From positions 1,347,047-1,411,046 of the forward strand of contig SCFE01000004.1 of the NCBI GenBank assembly GCA_004352715.1: DNA of 64,000 nt, in the 5' to 3' direction. Shown here piece after piece: positions 33,520-45,111 of the stretch. This stretch comes from Hofstenia miamia (lineage: Eukaryota; Xenacoelomorpha; Acoela). A model generated the notes under the pieces. That model was not told the origin of the DNA. It worked only from the letters and a program-made list of their open reading frames with translations, and searched no databases. The position numbers and the translations under genes are program-made. Within the stretch, counting starts at the first letter, position 1; every line of letters starts with the position of its first letter.

Positions 33520-35350
33520 TATACACTGAATACCTATGAAAATAATGAAAATGCTGCTGAAAACTGTATTTACTTTGTCCTCTAAGCATGATTGTTCATC
33601 AATTCAAATCCTGTTTGGTAATCAACTTCTAACTAATTTTTTTATTGTCAATTTACTTGAGGTTTTAATAAACTTTTGTCTTTACTTTTAAGATATTTTT
33701 TGACGATTTTTTAAGTTGCTCCGCAAAATTTGTGCAATTGCAACAAAAACAATTAATGTAGTTGTTGTTCAATAAATTCCTAAAATCCAGGGATTATTAA
33801 TCGCGGGCCTACAGAAATTGCGAAACAGAGTTGACAACAAAATTGTGTACAAATGTATGCACTTGCGACTTTTCTGCTAGTCCAAACATAAACCGAAAAG
33901 CTGTTTTGTAGGTGTGCGTGCTACTTAATAAGCACTTCTGTTTAAATAGCGTATGCATTTCTTTGTTGCAAGTATGTTTTCTTTCAATTGTTCAATAAAC
34001 TGAAAGCATTGCAAAAACATAAAGTTACAGATCACCAGTTGAGCACTGCTAGACTTAAAACAGTCAAGGTGGAATTCTTGAGCCAAACTTCTAAGCTATA
34101 ATCCAGCTGGAGAATATTTGCAAGTTTATTGTAAATTCTATGAGGCAATATGTTCAACAAAATAAATGTGTGCTGGCCATAATAATTTTTCAAGCCGCCA
34201 GTGTGCCAAAAGTGCAGTAAGATTGCTTCAAAATCAAAGAAAATGTAAAAAATATTAATAATAGCGAATGCGAAATTACAGTTCTTGTGGGAACGCGTTA
34301 TTCTACAATTGGCAAATTCAATATCATATTTAGTTAATTTAGGATTTTCTACAGGACCGTGAATACCCGAACATCCATGCTTGAAGTTAGCAAGTTGCTC
34401 AAGTTACTGTGTCTTTTGAAGGCATATACTAAAGCTATTGTAATCTTGAATTAATCCGAATCCTTTGAAATATACCTTTTGAGAAAACAACTTAACATTT
34501 ATATTGGTAATAATACAAGAAACATAATTACCCTTACCTCTCATCTTTTAGTCAAGTGCGGAGCCTATATAGTAGATTGATTTGATTTGTAGATACTAGA
34601 TAGTATCCAAGAAATAATCGAATATTTTATGAATTTGATCTGCATTCTGCAAAAACTACCAATCGGGGGGGGGGCCTTTCTTAAAAGCGGGGGCCTGCTA
34701 CATTTGGTACTATGCTAATTTATCATTGCTTTTATTTAGATACAAATTGTAGATAATTTCACAAATAACTAAGAGATCACCATAAATTCATACATATTTC
34801 TGATACGAGGTGTTAAACAAAGTTCATCGATCAATTGTTCTACGATTATTTTAGGAAATTTCTAGGGTAATTCAAAATATTGTGCAAACACTCGTTTTTG
34901 CAAGCAATGTGCAATTACTCAAATACTTTAAGGATTTAATATTATTTTATTCAAATAGCATGTGACATTATTCTTTGTTCCAAAGTTAATACTATTTGCT
35001 ATGGTCATTAACTAATTCATTCAAATATTTATTGTACACAAACAAGAAAATATCATCAAAAACTGTTTTCTAAATGTTTCTAAATAATATTAGAGGAATT
35101 AAATAAATTCACTCAATAATCTATGTGTAAATTTAATTACAAGCGGTAAGGTTAGAAATGTGAATGGCCTAAACAAAGTAAATGACATGGTATTCATACG
35201 TGAAAGTTTGACTTTTTAAAAATCAGATGGTGGCACCCATAAATTGAGTCACTCGAATTGCTGGTACTGAGTTTTCAGTTTGGGAGTTTCCAGTGATTGA
35301 TTTTGTTTGAAAACAAAAGCAGAAAATTATTCTGCCTGACATTTAGTTGG
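33275..35350. other. No recognisable gene; (TA)n tract
   Basis: AT-rich DNA with a (TA)n tract at about 33,487-33,518 and a run of ten G near 34,665-34,674. No coding or element termini supported. Confidence 0.5.
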
Positions 35351-35351
35351 C

Positions 35352-36134
35352 CAAGGGCGGATAAAGAGGGGGAGGCGAGGGGCCCAGGCCCTTTCTAAAA
35401 TGTGAATAGTTCGTTAAATTGGTGCAAAAAATTACAACCCAAATTCCTTTGTTCCCAATAGGGTGCATCAAATTTTTGTATTCAATATGGGTATGCTTCA
35501 CCAACACGCACCTTCGTTAAAATTACAAATTCTGTGACTTCTTAAAACCCAGCACCATTTTTATTAAATTAAAATTTCATTGATTTTAGCAAGATTTTGG
35601 CATTTTGGAATGTTAGTTTTCTTCAATTTTATCAAAACTTAAAACAAAATTTGATGAGTAGGCACACATTCATAATTTTATGTTAAAATTTTGTAATCTA
35701 CTTAATCCTATATCCTTAAAAATGCATTAAGAGCTTCTCATTTCTAGTGCAAAATGAAAGCCTATAATTGTATTCAATTTATTGCATATTTTCTCGAAAC
35801 ATTTTACACATAAATACGTTGTTTTTAAAAATAATTCTATTTTGTTGAAAAAATTGGTGCAATTTCTTACAATTGCCTACTATCAATATTGCTACTTTGG
35901 GCTAAAAACAATGAAATGATTAAAATTTGTAAAAAAATCTCTTTGGTCTTGAGAAGTTGAGCAAATTGTATATTTGCATTTTTGGAGCCAGTAAATTTTG
36001 GGGAAATTCACGCATAGTTTAGAATTTTATAAATGAAAAATTCAATACTTTTAACCCGCGGTAGTACCGTATTACGCACTTAGCATTTTATCTTGCATTG
36101 CCCCCTGTAAAAAATATTTCTGCATCAGCCACTG
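35352..36134. mobile_element. Possible MITE, CARKGGCKGAT termini
   Basis: Left end CAAGGGCGGATAAAGAGGGG; right end in reverse complement CAGTGGCTGATGCAGAAAT, followed inward by a GGGGG run on both sides. About 783 bp, no coding. No target-site duplication could be matched, so the call is tentative. Confidence 0.4.
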
Positions 36135-36139
36135 TCGGG

Positions 36140-37500
36140 TATGTATTTCGAAGCAATAATAAATTTGAAATAAACTAAATATTCTATTTTTTTGTACAAT
36201 GAACACTTTCTAAAACTTTACACACTAAATCTAAGTGAATAAGTTTTTGAAATAATTTACTTATAAACACTTTGAAAATCATAATTATTAGCATGTACTA
36301 AATAGCACTTTGGCCAAATCTGTGTTACAAAATGTGTAAAAATCGGTATTATTTCAAGATTACTTTGATAGATCCGCATGTGGGTTACAAACTCGAGTCA
36401 AAATATATATTTTGTTTTCTACTTTTCCAATTGAAATGTGACAGTTTTGTTCAAATCTATATTTACAAAATTGAGTACTATTACCAAGTGTGTAAAATTG
36501 ATTAGCGTGAAAACTATAAATTGCCATATTACCAATAAGATTATTTATCGCAACTTTTAAAAATATCGGTCTTTTACGATAATTTCTAATTCCGGGTGTC
36601 ACAATCAAAATTAAAGATTGAAGAAACACTGAACCGTATTCCTTTTAAATTAAACCCTCTGAAATTTTTTTCAGTCATGTAAAATATATGATCATCATTG
36701 ACTATCGTAAAACGCTTCTGCTAACTTAAAAAATTATATCTTTTTGTAACAAACACTTTTGGCGAATAAAGCCTAAATAAGTTGTTGAACTTTCTTCTTA
36801 AACGATATTTACGATAATCCGATAATCTATCCCCGAGAATTTTACAGTCCCGACTATGGCAGACGTTTAAATAGCATGCGTCAATTCTACCAACATCATC
36901 AACACAATTAGTCAATTAAATTGTTTAAAATTTTCAGTCCTTGGTAACATTTGTTTTGTTATATAATATTTTTTATAGAATAAAATCATACTTTAAATTA
37001 TGTTCTGACTTAGGTGTAATAAAAAGCGCAAATAACGAGCACATTATTTGTTATTGTTGAATTTTCTTTAAGCATTGTGTGTTTGCAAAGTAAACTGGTC
37101 ACGCTGACTGCATGCAAGTTTGACTATGTACTGCCTTTAATTGTTGTACTTTATTGCCTTGAATTATTAATATTGTTAAAGGTTCCTAATTTTTTCAACT
37201 TTAAATGCATTTTTATTTTTTTTAGCATCACAATGGTTGACATTAATTCAATGCTCCTGTCAAGAGCACGTTTTTTACTAACTTTGATGACATACATTTA
37301 AGATTGGAGAAGTATATCTAACACTTTAACATTCAATTATTAACATGGTTGTTTTATAAATATTTATGAAAATTTAATACAGGATTTGAAAGCTTAAGTT
37401 GTCGTAAATTTTGGTTTCTATAGAAAGCTAAATACTTCCATTAACAGCAAAACACAAAATTCTGCCTTAAAATTAAATTATCATTACCTACAAATATTGA
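36140..37500. other. No recognisable feature
   Basis: AT-rich flank downstream of the phosphatase gene. Short ORFs here have no recognisable domain. Confidence 0.5.
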
Positions 37501-37525
37501 TGGATAAAACATTGTGTAAAAAATT

Positions 37526-38443
37526 TCACAAAAAATAATTTTGCACCACTCTCCCAATCATTGGTGATTCTTTTCTAGGAGCAGCATCAAATTGCAAAAA
37601 GTCTAATTGCAGGGTTTCACCTACTTCCATAATGGCTGCTTCATTACCAACACGATAACAGTAATTGGGTGCGCTGAACAAAGTGAGCACATTTTTGTTG
37701 TGACACCAACAAAACCCCGTCATTACTAACTGATGCGCTCTACAAATAAAATCGAGGTTGTTAGTATGAACAAAGAGTTCTGATATATCAGACCCAAAAT
37801 AGTAGCCTGCACCTCTCGCGGATATACCCCATCCAGAAATAGGTTCAGGATCACTCCACATTAGATCGTTAATAGGCCCTTCATGTGGAATCTCTTGAAA
37901 TCTATCTAGCACTCGTATTTGATCAAGAGTGGAAATTGATGGTGATAATCCCCCATGTAAGCAGAATATTTTGTCTTCTATTGCAGCAGTAATTGGCAAA
38001 TAGTCAAACACATCTGTAAAACGCCTCCAAATTTCTGCAGAACCGTACTTGCGAATACATTCATCGTAGAATCCGTATAGCTGTGAAGTTGTTCTACATT
38101 CATGATTTCCTCTAAGAATTGTTATTCTGTTTGGATACCGAATCTTTAACGAGAACAGCAATGCAATGCATTCAATTGAGTAATATCCCCTATCAACATA
38201 GTCTCCTAGAAATAAATAATTACTGTCCGGTATCTTCCCCCCTATTCTAAACAGTTCCAGTAAATCGTACATTTGACCATGAATATCACCACAAACTGTT
38301 ACTGGACATTGAACGCGTTGCACATTGGCTTCATTAATTAGAATAGGTTTAACCGTGTCGCAGATGTGTTTTAAAGTCTCTTCACTTAAGAATTCAAACT
38401 TTGTCAAGCTTTCGATCCAACTATTCGGGTCTTTTGGAAACAT
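37526..38443 (-). CDS. PP2A-type serine/threonine protein phosphatase catalytic subunit
   Basis: An intact 305-residue single-exon ORF of the PPP family. The metal- and phosphate-binding residues of PP2A are all present: D53 and H55 (GDIHG), D81 (GDYVDRG), N113 and H114 (RGNHE), H163 (HGG) and H237 (RAHQ). It aligns with human PP2A-C without internal gaps, shorter by 4 residues at the N-terminus. Landmarks such as RCPVTVCGD-like [24 protein letters not shown] and [10 protein letters not shown] favour PP2A over PP4 or PP6. The C-terminal tail keeps the terminal YFL, including the Tyr that can be phosphorylated and the Leu that is carboxymethylated in PP2A, but the Thr-Pro before it is Val-Gln. 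Other departures from family consensus are NHECR (usually NHESR) and CYRVGN (usually CYRCGN). No introns interrupt it, so it could be a retrogene-like paralogue. Function in dephosphorylating Ser/Thr substrates is inferred. Confidence 0.95.
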   Translation of the reverse strand: MFPKDPNSWIESLTKFEFLSEETLKHICDTVKPILINEANVQRVQCPVTVCGDIHGQMYDLLELFRIGGKIPDSNYLFLGDYVDRGYYSIECIALLFSLKIRYPNRITILRGNHECRTTSQLYGFYDECIRKYGSAEIWRRFTDVFDYLPITAAIEDKIFCLHGGLSPSISTLDQIRVLDRFQEIPHEGPINDLMWSDPEPISGWGISARGAGYYFGSDISELFVHTNNLDFICRAHQLVMTGFCWCHNKNVLTLFSAPNYCYRVGNEAAIMEVGETLQLDFLQFDAAPRKESPMIGRVVQNYFL

Positions 38444-38446
38444 CTT

Positions 38447-38460
38447 ATTGCCTAAAAATA
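38447..38460 (-). promoter_or_regulatory. Splice-acceptor-like site just upstream of the phosphatase ATG
   Basis: On the minus strand TATTTTTAG/GCAATAAG precedes the ATG, so an acceptor would lie 7-8 nt upstream of the start codon. This could join a 5' untranslated exon or accept a spliced leader. It is consistent with choosing this ATG. Confidence 0.4.
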
Positions 38461-38548
38461 TTGTTAAGATGATAATAATTTGTTTGAAAGCTATTTAGAG
38501 TAGCATTAAGTGATAAAAATACTGAATTGAGTAAAGAAGTAATTCTAC

Positions 38549-38765
38549 CTGTAGCGGTGAAATGTTGAGTCGACAATCAATGGCTTCATTTATTGATACA
38601 CAAAGTTGCGCAACATTACTGAATTCACGTTTACTCACATAGAGGCTAGTATGCATAATCGAATGTAAATAACCATTGACAACTCGCGCTAATTCAGAAT
38701 CTTTGTTTGAACTAAGATGCTCTTTAAAAATGAATGACTTGTGTTTATTACATATTTTTGAGTAC
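38549..38765 (-). other. Exon-like open segment upstream of the phosphatase gene
   Basis: Between an acceptor-like TTCACTTAG and a donor-like CTACAG/GTAGAA the minus strand is open for about 72 codons, including SELARVVNGYLHSIMHTSLY and NVAQLCVSINEAIDCRLNIS. It is about 97 nt from the acceptor before the phosphatase ATG, a plausible small intron. If joined there, the frame would not match the phosphatase, so it may be a 5' untranslated exon, part of another gene, or chance. Not recognised. Confidence 0.3.
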
Positions 38766-39244
38766 CTAAGTGAAAAAGGGTTTGGTTACCTGAATTTAAT
38801 GGCATGTCATAATTCTTTAATATATCATAATTTGCCTTTAAGTCTAAATTCTTAGTAAAAATTTAAAAAGGATCTCTACGCATTCAATTATTAATAGGGC
38901 GACCAAAAGTTAAAAAAGTTAAAATTAAATCACGTAACCAAAATATCAGGAAAAGCATTTCTGTGATAAAATTAGTCACATTGTAGGGCTTGATCAAAAG
39001 ATATAAGATTAAAATAAAGCTAAAATTTGCTTATAAGGTTAATAAGGGTAAAATTTCATTTATAAGTTATTTCGTTAAAATCGTGCAAATATTAATTAAG
39101 TTTTGCGCCAATTTCTTTGACGTCAGATCGTTCAATTGGTTCTGATTTTGATGTGACGTCGGCTTTGATGTAACATTAGCTACTTCCTTTGATTTAGCAT
39201 CGTAACAATCGGATGTGATTATTCTTAATTATAATTAGGCAGCA

Positions 39245-39252
39245 TATATAAA
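39245..39252 (+). promoter_or_regulatory. TATA box of the CGGBP1-like ORF
   Basis: TATATAAA, with TTCATT about 20-25 nt downstream as a possible initiator and the ATG at 39,297. The short spacing implies a 5' leader of roughly 20-30 nt. Confidence 0.5.
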
Positions 39253-39296
39253 CCGTGCGTTAAAGTTCATTAAAACCTGTTTAGTTTTTAGTTGCA

Positions 39297-39758
39297 ATGC
39301 TGAAGACTGCCGAATCGGATGCCTCCAAAGTACAGCGTATATGCGATGTTTATTCTGAAGAATTTACGAAAACGCCTAGAAAAGATTTGTTTTGCAAACT
39401 GTGTTGCGTGACTGTTAAATTTGAAAAAAGACATTTCATTGAAAGTCATCGCAGATCTAACAAACATCAGTTGAAGTTCATTGCAACACCATCAACATCA
39501 TCGCAAAGTTTCATTATTCCAAACAAGCGCGACATGACCGAATTAGTTGTTAAATCCTTTTTGTCCGCCAACCTTCTGTTGAAGAAATTGCGTCATTCTG
39601 CGATAAAAAGGGTGTTTACTGAAATTGGTTGTCCCATTCCTAGCGAATCATTTTTCACTATAATCATTCTCAATAAATTCTTTTGTAGTTTTTCGTTAAA
39701 AGCGTACCTCGACCACATATATCATGCTACCAAATTAACATATTTACAGTTAGGTTAA
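39297..39758 (+). CDS. CGGBP1-like zinc-finger protein
   Basis: An intact 153-residue ORF. Residues 29-60 form a zinc finger with C33, C36, H51 and H57 (C-x2-C-x14-H-x5-H), as in CGG-binding protein 1 and the BED-related fingers of hAT transposases. It is preceded by a start like that of CGGBP1 (VQRICDVYSEEF) and followed, after a Ser/Thr linker, by a helical segment MTELVVKSFLSANLLLKKLR and HSAIKRVFTEIG with CPIPS, matching the CGGBP1 arrangement (DFVKMCLEANIPLEK-like, then a PxS turn). Human CGGBP1 is 167 residues, so the length fits. The family is known to derive from hAT transposons and to bind DNA in the nucleus. The last 30 residues do not resemble the family and may have drifted. It lies within hAT-type TIRs. 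Confidence 0.75.
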   Translation: MLKTAESDASKVQRICDVYSEEFTKTPRKDLFCKLCCVTVKFEKRHFIESHRRSNKHQLKFIATPSTSSQSFIIPNKRDMTELVVKSFLSANLLLKKLRHSAIKRVFTEIGCPIPSESFFTIIILNKFFCSFSLKAYLDHIYHATKLTYLQLG

Positions 39759-39829
39759 AATAAAGTTAAAATTTCTTAAGTGTTAGGTTAAAATTTCTCA
39801 TTTTTAAGTTAAACTTTCGTCACCCTAAC

Positions 39830-41289
39830 TATTACCCTACAAGCATGGCAATAAAATTCTGGAGCAAGCATTGACATTTATATTTATTAACAAATTTAAC
39901 TCATTTGCTTTTTTTAGTTCTGTATTTAATCTAATTTAAACCATTTTAGTGTTAAATCTACAATATTTACACATATAAGACAATCAAAGTATTTTGAAAC
40001 ACTCGCAATAGTTCCCTATCCAATCACAATAGTAAAAGAAACAGAACAGTGATCAAATTTTTATTGATTGAGAAGATACGGGTGCATTTGGTAAAAATAT
40101 AACCGTACGATTTTCTGACGAGAGTGACATGCCAGTTGCGGTGAAATAGATTGACTACAATTAGCCATATAATGAGATTAACAACATTCTTGCAGGTATA
40201 TGTACCTGCTAGTGTTTGTGCTGAGTGAATAATGAAGCAAACAAAAAATCTTTAAAGGTCATTTTGACCTATTGTCGCTTTTCTAGTGTTAAACAAAAAC
40301 TTTTGATTTAATCAATTATAGTCAATGTTGAAGACCTGACATGGGAACATTCCATCATGTCCATCTTACGTAGACCACTAAAAGATTAAGGTGTGAAGAA
40401 ATTTAATAATCTCCTTAGCATGTCCATCAACAAAGTCAATACCAGTAAAAGTCTACTCAATTCTAAATATATAAGAATGCCATATTTCAAAAGTAAATTT
40501 GACTTCCTGTTATATATTTAAAGTTTAAGTTTCATGCAATGCCAATACTAAACTTGAGTAAGGAACCACAAAGTAAGAAAAAGATCAACTGTCCATTTTA
40601 GAGAATTGTCAAAAAATTTATAATTCTCCAAATGCTAACTTATATTCTATTATTGTAGTATAGAGTGTTAAATAACAATGGCAACTAACTAAGGGAATGC
40701 CAAACTGGTTAGCCTTTCGTGAGCACTATGAAATTGAAATTGTTATAAAGAGGTGAATCCAGTAATCCTTCAGACATTTATCCATGGGATACATACTGTT
40801 TAACACACTGCTTAACAACTTCGTTACAATCAATAACATGATCATAAACCAATTTTTATTGTTGAAATTGTATTTTAAAAAGCTCACGATCAAATAATAC
40901 TGAAACTAAAATCTGGTTCTTGCCACCATGAAAATTGTCAAATATTGGAAGCATGTTTCATTCACAACATAATAACATTCCTCTGCACAGGCCTACACTG
41001 TGAAGGGAATAACCATTTTTTATACAAGTTATACAAAAAAGCATGGAATCCTGGATTGCAGGAATTGAAAAAATGAGCAGCTGTGAGAAATGTGAAGGGT
41101 AACAAACAAAAACGCATGCATTCATTACTTGCTTTGTTAATTGAGCGGCTGTTGTGTATATAATTACAACTATCGCGGGAATGATTGAAATGAGTTTATT
41201 CATACACAATTTCATGTCTATATCGTATTTAAACTTTTCCAAACTTTCCCAAACATTAGTTAAAGAACAACATTATATTTACCTTCTCT
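39830..41289. other. No recognisable feature
   Basis: AT-rich DNA; ORFs such as 41,242-40,958 have no recognised domain. Confidence 0.5.
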
Positions 41290-41460
41290 GTAATGTTCCA
41301 ACCACTGGTGGACCACCGGGTGGGATTTGGCCACCATGCACCAGAGGCTAATTGATGATCCACCAGTGGCTAATTGGTGGGCGACCAGCAGCCCACTGAT
41401 GACAAGCGTAGGATTTTGGCATCAGAGCACTGTCTTAAATGTAATAATAGCAAACTTTTA
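41290..41460. repeat. Inverted fragment of the CCACCAGTGG repeat
   Basis: 41,316-41,455 matches the reverse complement of about 25,730-25,880, including CCACCAGTGG variants, GGCTAATTGGTGGG and AGGATTTTGGCA. The fragment lacks the outer CACTCATAGCC end. Confidence 0.6.
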
Positions 41461-41837
41461 TATTGATAATTCATATTGTGAACGCTCAAAATACGCAGCA
41501 TTCTGAAATGTGTCAGCTTATAAAGTCAATTATCATATTCATTTGATAATGAAAAAAGTAAAATCACAGCACCAGGTGGTAACTGGGGCAGTTAGGTTCA
41601 TTGCTTTGAGAAAAAGAAAATGTGTCGAGTCACATATGCTGAAGTATGATTAGGTCGAGACGTTTTGGTACAATTATTTTGACTTGTTTTTAACTCTGTG
41701 TAACATGTCATAAAATCATTTAATGCTGTATTAAAGTCTGCACCTGCAGCGGCGTTGAGTCATTAGGGACCAATGAGGCCAGTTCTGTAACAGGGCAGAA
41801 ATATTTATTGGTAACTGACAACAGGTTGAGTTAAGCA

Positions 41838-42447
41838 CTCGCCGTTGATAGCCGTTTAACCGGTGACCGTCAAATTTTTCAATACAAGTAAACTAAACAA
41901 ATTTGTTGACAAAATTATATTCATTGTACTTTTATATATTGTAATATATTTCTTATGTTATAGTAGCCTTTTTTGTAAAAATGTTATTTGTTGTTGCAAT
42001 AAAATTTAAGCTTGCCTGGCAATGTGTAAAATATCAATAAACAAAAATAACACATGTACGTTTTTTAATTTTTTACAAAAAATTATTAATAAACTACAAA
42101 TTTTTCAACATTATCGCTATTTCGAGAGTGAAAAAACATGACCAAGTATTTAGAGAAGCGTACAATTGAAATACAACTGCATGTATTCAGTTGAAAAAAT
42201 CAAACACAATATGATTTAGTTAGAGGAGAGGATTTACAATTTCGAAATCAATACGATTTAGAAATTCCTTAAAATATCGCGCGCAAATATAACGAGTTTA
42301 ACTTTCAAAAGCAATTTTACTGAACAATTTTACCAAATATAAAAGATATTTTATCAATAAAACCGGAAGTAAAACGGTTTAATTAGCCGGTCGACATGTC
42401 TAATTGGTAACCGGTAACCGTTTGACCGATGAACGGTTGCAGCCCAG
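41838..42447. mobile_element. Possible hAT-type MITE
   Basis: The right end in reverse complement reads GGGCTGCAACCGTTCATCGG then ACGGTTACCGG, resembling hAT termini of the CAGGGCTGCAAC type. The left end holds related CCGTTGATAGCCG and TTTAACCGGTGACC. About 610 bp, AT-rich interior, no coding. The left terminus is imprecise. Confidence 0.45.
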
Positions 42448-42449
42448 CA

Positions 42450-43645
42450 AGGGCTCGACCCCACTAGAGAATCTAAAAATATATATTTAACACTCTTAAT
42501 ATTTGAAGAGTATACAAATTTCCATATTTAAAGTGATTAAACTTAAATATTTCTTTTAATATATAAAGTTGCATATTGTAGTATATTTGCATCCCTAATT
42601 TGTAAATTGATATTATGTGTCGATTTAGTAATATAGCGACGTTAAGCAATGTACAATTAGTGATTGAATATTCTTTGTATTTTGATTGGTTGCTCGTACG
42701 AGGAATCCATTTTGTTTGCGTAATTTGAATTTCAGACATCGCAGTAGTTTTAAACATTTGTTCTGCTATTACTCACCGTTTGATCACAAGTGAGTGTTAT
42801 TGTTATCCATTATTTGTAAATACTCAAATGTGTGATTTCTGCTTAATTTAAGTTTTGCTACCCTAGCTTCCAGTTGCTTTTCTTTTAACTANTTTGCATG
42901 TAGCTATAATAATTGCATTTTCTCTAGTCTAATATGAGCTGAGACATTAGGTATTGGAAATGGTTCATCGCTTCGGCCGGAGGCCTGATTCTGTAAGAAG
43001 AAGTTTGGAATTAACTTATTCTCTGAATACTGATTAACCTTGGAATGAAAATGCTCTTGTTATCTCATTAGATAGATTACACAATAACTAGTAGTTCCCT
43101 CGGTTATGTTTAATATATCTAAAGATGGAATACTTGCTGAGTGTTGCACGTGCTTCTACCACAAGACAAGCATTCTACAATATTAATTAAGAAACTGCTA
43201 TGAAGTCTAAGCACAATATCTATCTAGAATAGACGGAGGGACATTTAATAATGTTATCTATTTTACTCTATTATTAGCCAATCAACAACGAACGAGGGCC
43301 AGTCGATGTTGGGCTCGTTAACCCTTTACTGGGCATTGTTGCCCTATGGTAACAAATAGATTAACTCGACTGTGAAGCCTTTTAAAAATCGCTGAAGACG
43401 TTACTTTGCTTACATGAAGTATTTCAATTTACATTTCTTCCCCCACCATCATGTTGATGAAATTCGAAGTAAAAGCACATGTTTTTGACAATATAAAGGT
43501 GAGTGTTTTATCCGTTATTACTGTACAATTATTCCCATGTTTTTGAAAATGTGCCCGACAAAGTGTTAATAATGTGAATTGTATTAAACAATTTTTCGTA
43601 ATCACGCGAAGCGTAATGAAATCAATCTCCATGAAAATATTGGTT
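42450..43645. other. No recognisable feature
   Basis: Contains a single N at 42,892. No supported coding region or element termini. Confidence 0.45.
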
Positions 43646-43649
43646 TTTT

Positions 43650-44622
43650 GGGGCCTTTAGCCCAGACAAAAATGAAAAATCCCCACGATATCCTATAAAC
43701 ATCTCACTGCGACATAATTGCCATCCTAGCAATATCACGAGAACATCGCAATGCATCCTAAAATGATCCTAAATCTGTCTTAATGTCCGCTCCAAATAAT
43801 ATCTCTAGGATGTCTTCGTGAGACACCATATGTCCCAATAAGACGTTCTCAAGGTGTCTCAGCAGATGGGCTTGAGGTTGTATCCAATGAGATACTTTGA
43901 GAATAGCGGAAAGCGAGATAGGTTAATGACCCTCACAACGACACCATTTATAAAAGCAAAATACATTATTTCAATGCGTTTTAAGTGCATATAACAGATT
44001 ATGATTAGCAAATTTATTAAATAGCAATGATCAACCTGCTACAAAGAACACATAAGATTCTGCAAACCCAATTGTATGGCACAGATGCATATAACAATGC
44101 AAACAGCAAAGCAATTGGAAACGCAAGGACATTTTGCGCTGTCAAAATTATCAATAACAAACACATTGCCACTAGTATTGATAATGGATTACATTACAAG
44201 ACATGTAATTGCTAATTTATTGCTTAAAAACATCGCATATATTCTTTAGCAATTTGGTCATAATTTTGGCAATAATAAATTTAAATTAAACATTTCAATT
44301 TTGAATAAAATTTGAAATCATTTTATTGATGCAACATAAAAGATTATAAAGTAAAAAGAAGTTTTACTAATTTTCAAACAATTCCCAGTTAGTGCTGACA
44401 TTTTGCATAAATTATTTTTACATTGCTTGAATTATACATTAATTCTGAAATGGCATCTCAATGTAATCTCATGAGATGTATCAGCGATAACCTAATGAGA
44501 CATCTGCAGAACATCAGCATCCTAAAAGCGTTTCACTAGGATATGAGACACCTGCGACATCAATAGGATGGATTAGGATGCATTTGCGACACTTGATTTT
44601 TGACTGGGAGCGATGGGACCTT
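43650..44622. mobile_element. DNA transposon-like element with motif-rich subterminal regions
   Basis: Left end GGGGCCTTTAGCCCAGACAA then AAATGA; right end in reverse complement GGTCCCATCGCTCCCAGTCA then AAAATCA. Inside each end are about 200 bp packed with GAGACA, AGGATG/CATCCT and GCGACA motifs in inverted arrangement. The interior is AT-rich without a transposase. AAAATATT occurs near both outer edges. Superfamily not determined. Confidence 0.5.
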
Positions 44623-44624
44623 TG

Positions 44625-45110
44625 CAAAATATTATTTGCAATAATAGAATCCTCCATTCAAAACTCCGCGTTTTGTTTATACTACGTTGATTTATATTTT
44701 GTTCAACTCCGCCTATTTAATGCTGCATTTATGCAAAGTTTTGACTTAACTAACATTGGGCCTCCATAATATGATTTGAGTGTAAAAAATGTAAAATATA
44801 TTTTGATTTACATCTAAAAAATCATTTTGCATAAAGTATCTTCTCATAGCTTACATTCAGAAGTGTACAATATTGTATTTTGTATTGCAATTTTTTTATC
44901 AAAAAATATATTTTAAAATTTTTCTGTACATTCAGAGTTATTTTGGGTAAGTTCTTCTGGTAAGTAGTAAAATTCGCATCTGCAAATCTATCTTAGTATG
45001 ACCAAATTATTGCAAATATATTATATATAATTTTTTTCCTATTAGCTAGAATTTTGTTGAATTGTTGGCAAGTATTGTATTGAATATCATTCATTGCACA
45101 CCTATCTCTG
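44625..45110. other. No recognisable feature
   Basis: AT-rich; nothing supported. Confidence 0.5.
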
Positions 45111-45111
45111 C

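Larger units (their letters stand above)
38895..39827 (+). mobile_element. hAT-type element carrying a CGGBP1-like ORF
   Basis: The left terminus (38,895) reads TAGGGCGACCAAAAGTT and the right terminus, reverse complement from 39,827, reads TAGGGTGACGAAAGTTT. The 8 bp outside are ATTATTAA (left) and ACTATTAC (right), six of eight matching, as for an old hAT target duplication. The 933-bp unit holds no DDE transposase, only a 153-codon plus-strand ORF with its own TATA box. It therefore looks like a non-autonomous hAT element whose cargo is a DNA-binding protein. Confidence 0.65.

Noticed and set aside
34655-34720. Run of ten G and nearby GGGGG as a MITE end
   Set aside because: No matching second terminus was found within several kb.
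36360-36915. Minus-strand ORFs of 64-89 codons downstream of the phosphatase gene
   Set aside because: No domain, no homologous copy in the window, and composition expected by chance.
37526-38443. Assignment of the phosphatase to PP1, PP4 or PP6
   Set aside because: Motifs through the core and the gap-free fit to PP2A-C favour PP2A; PP4/PP6-specific forms such as [10 protein letters not shown] are absent.
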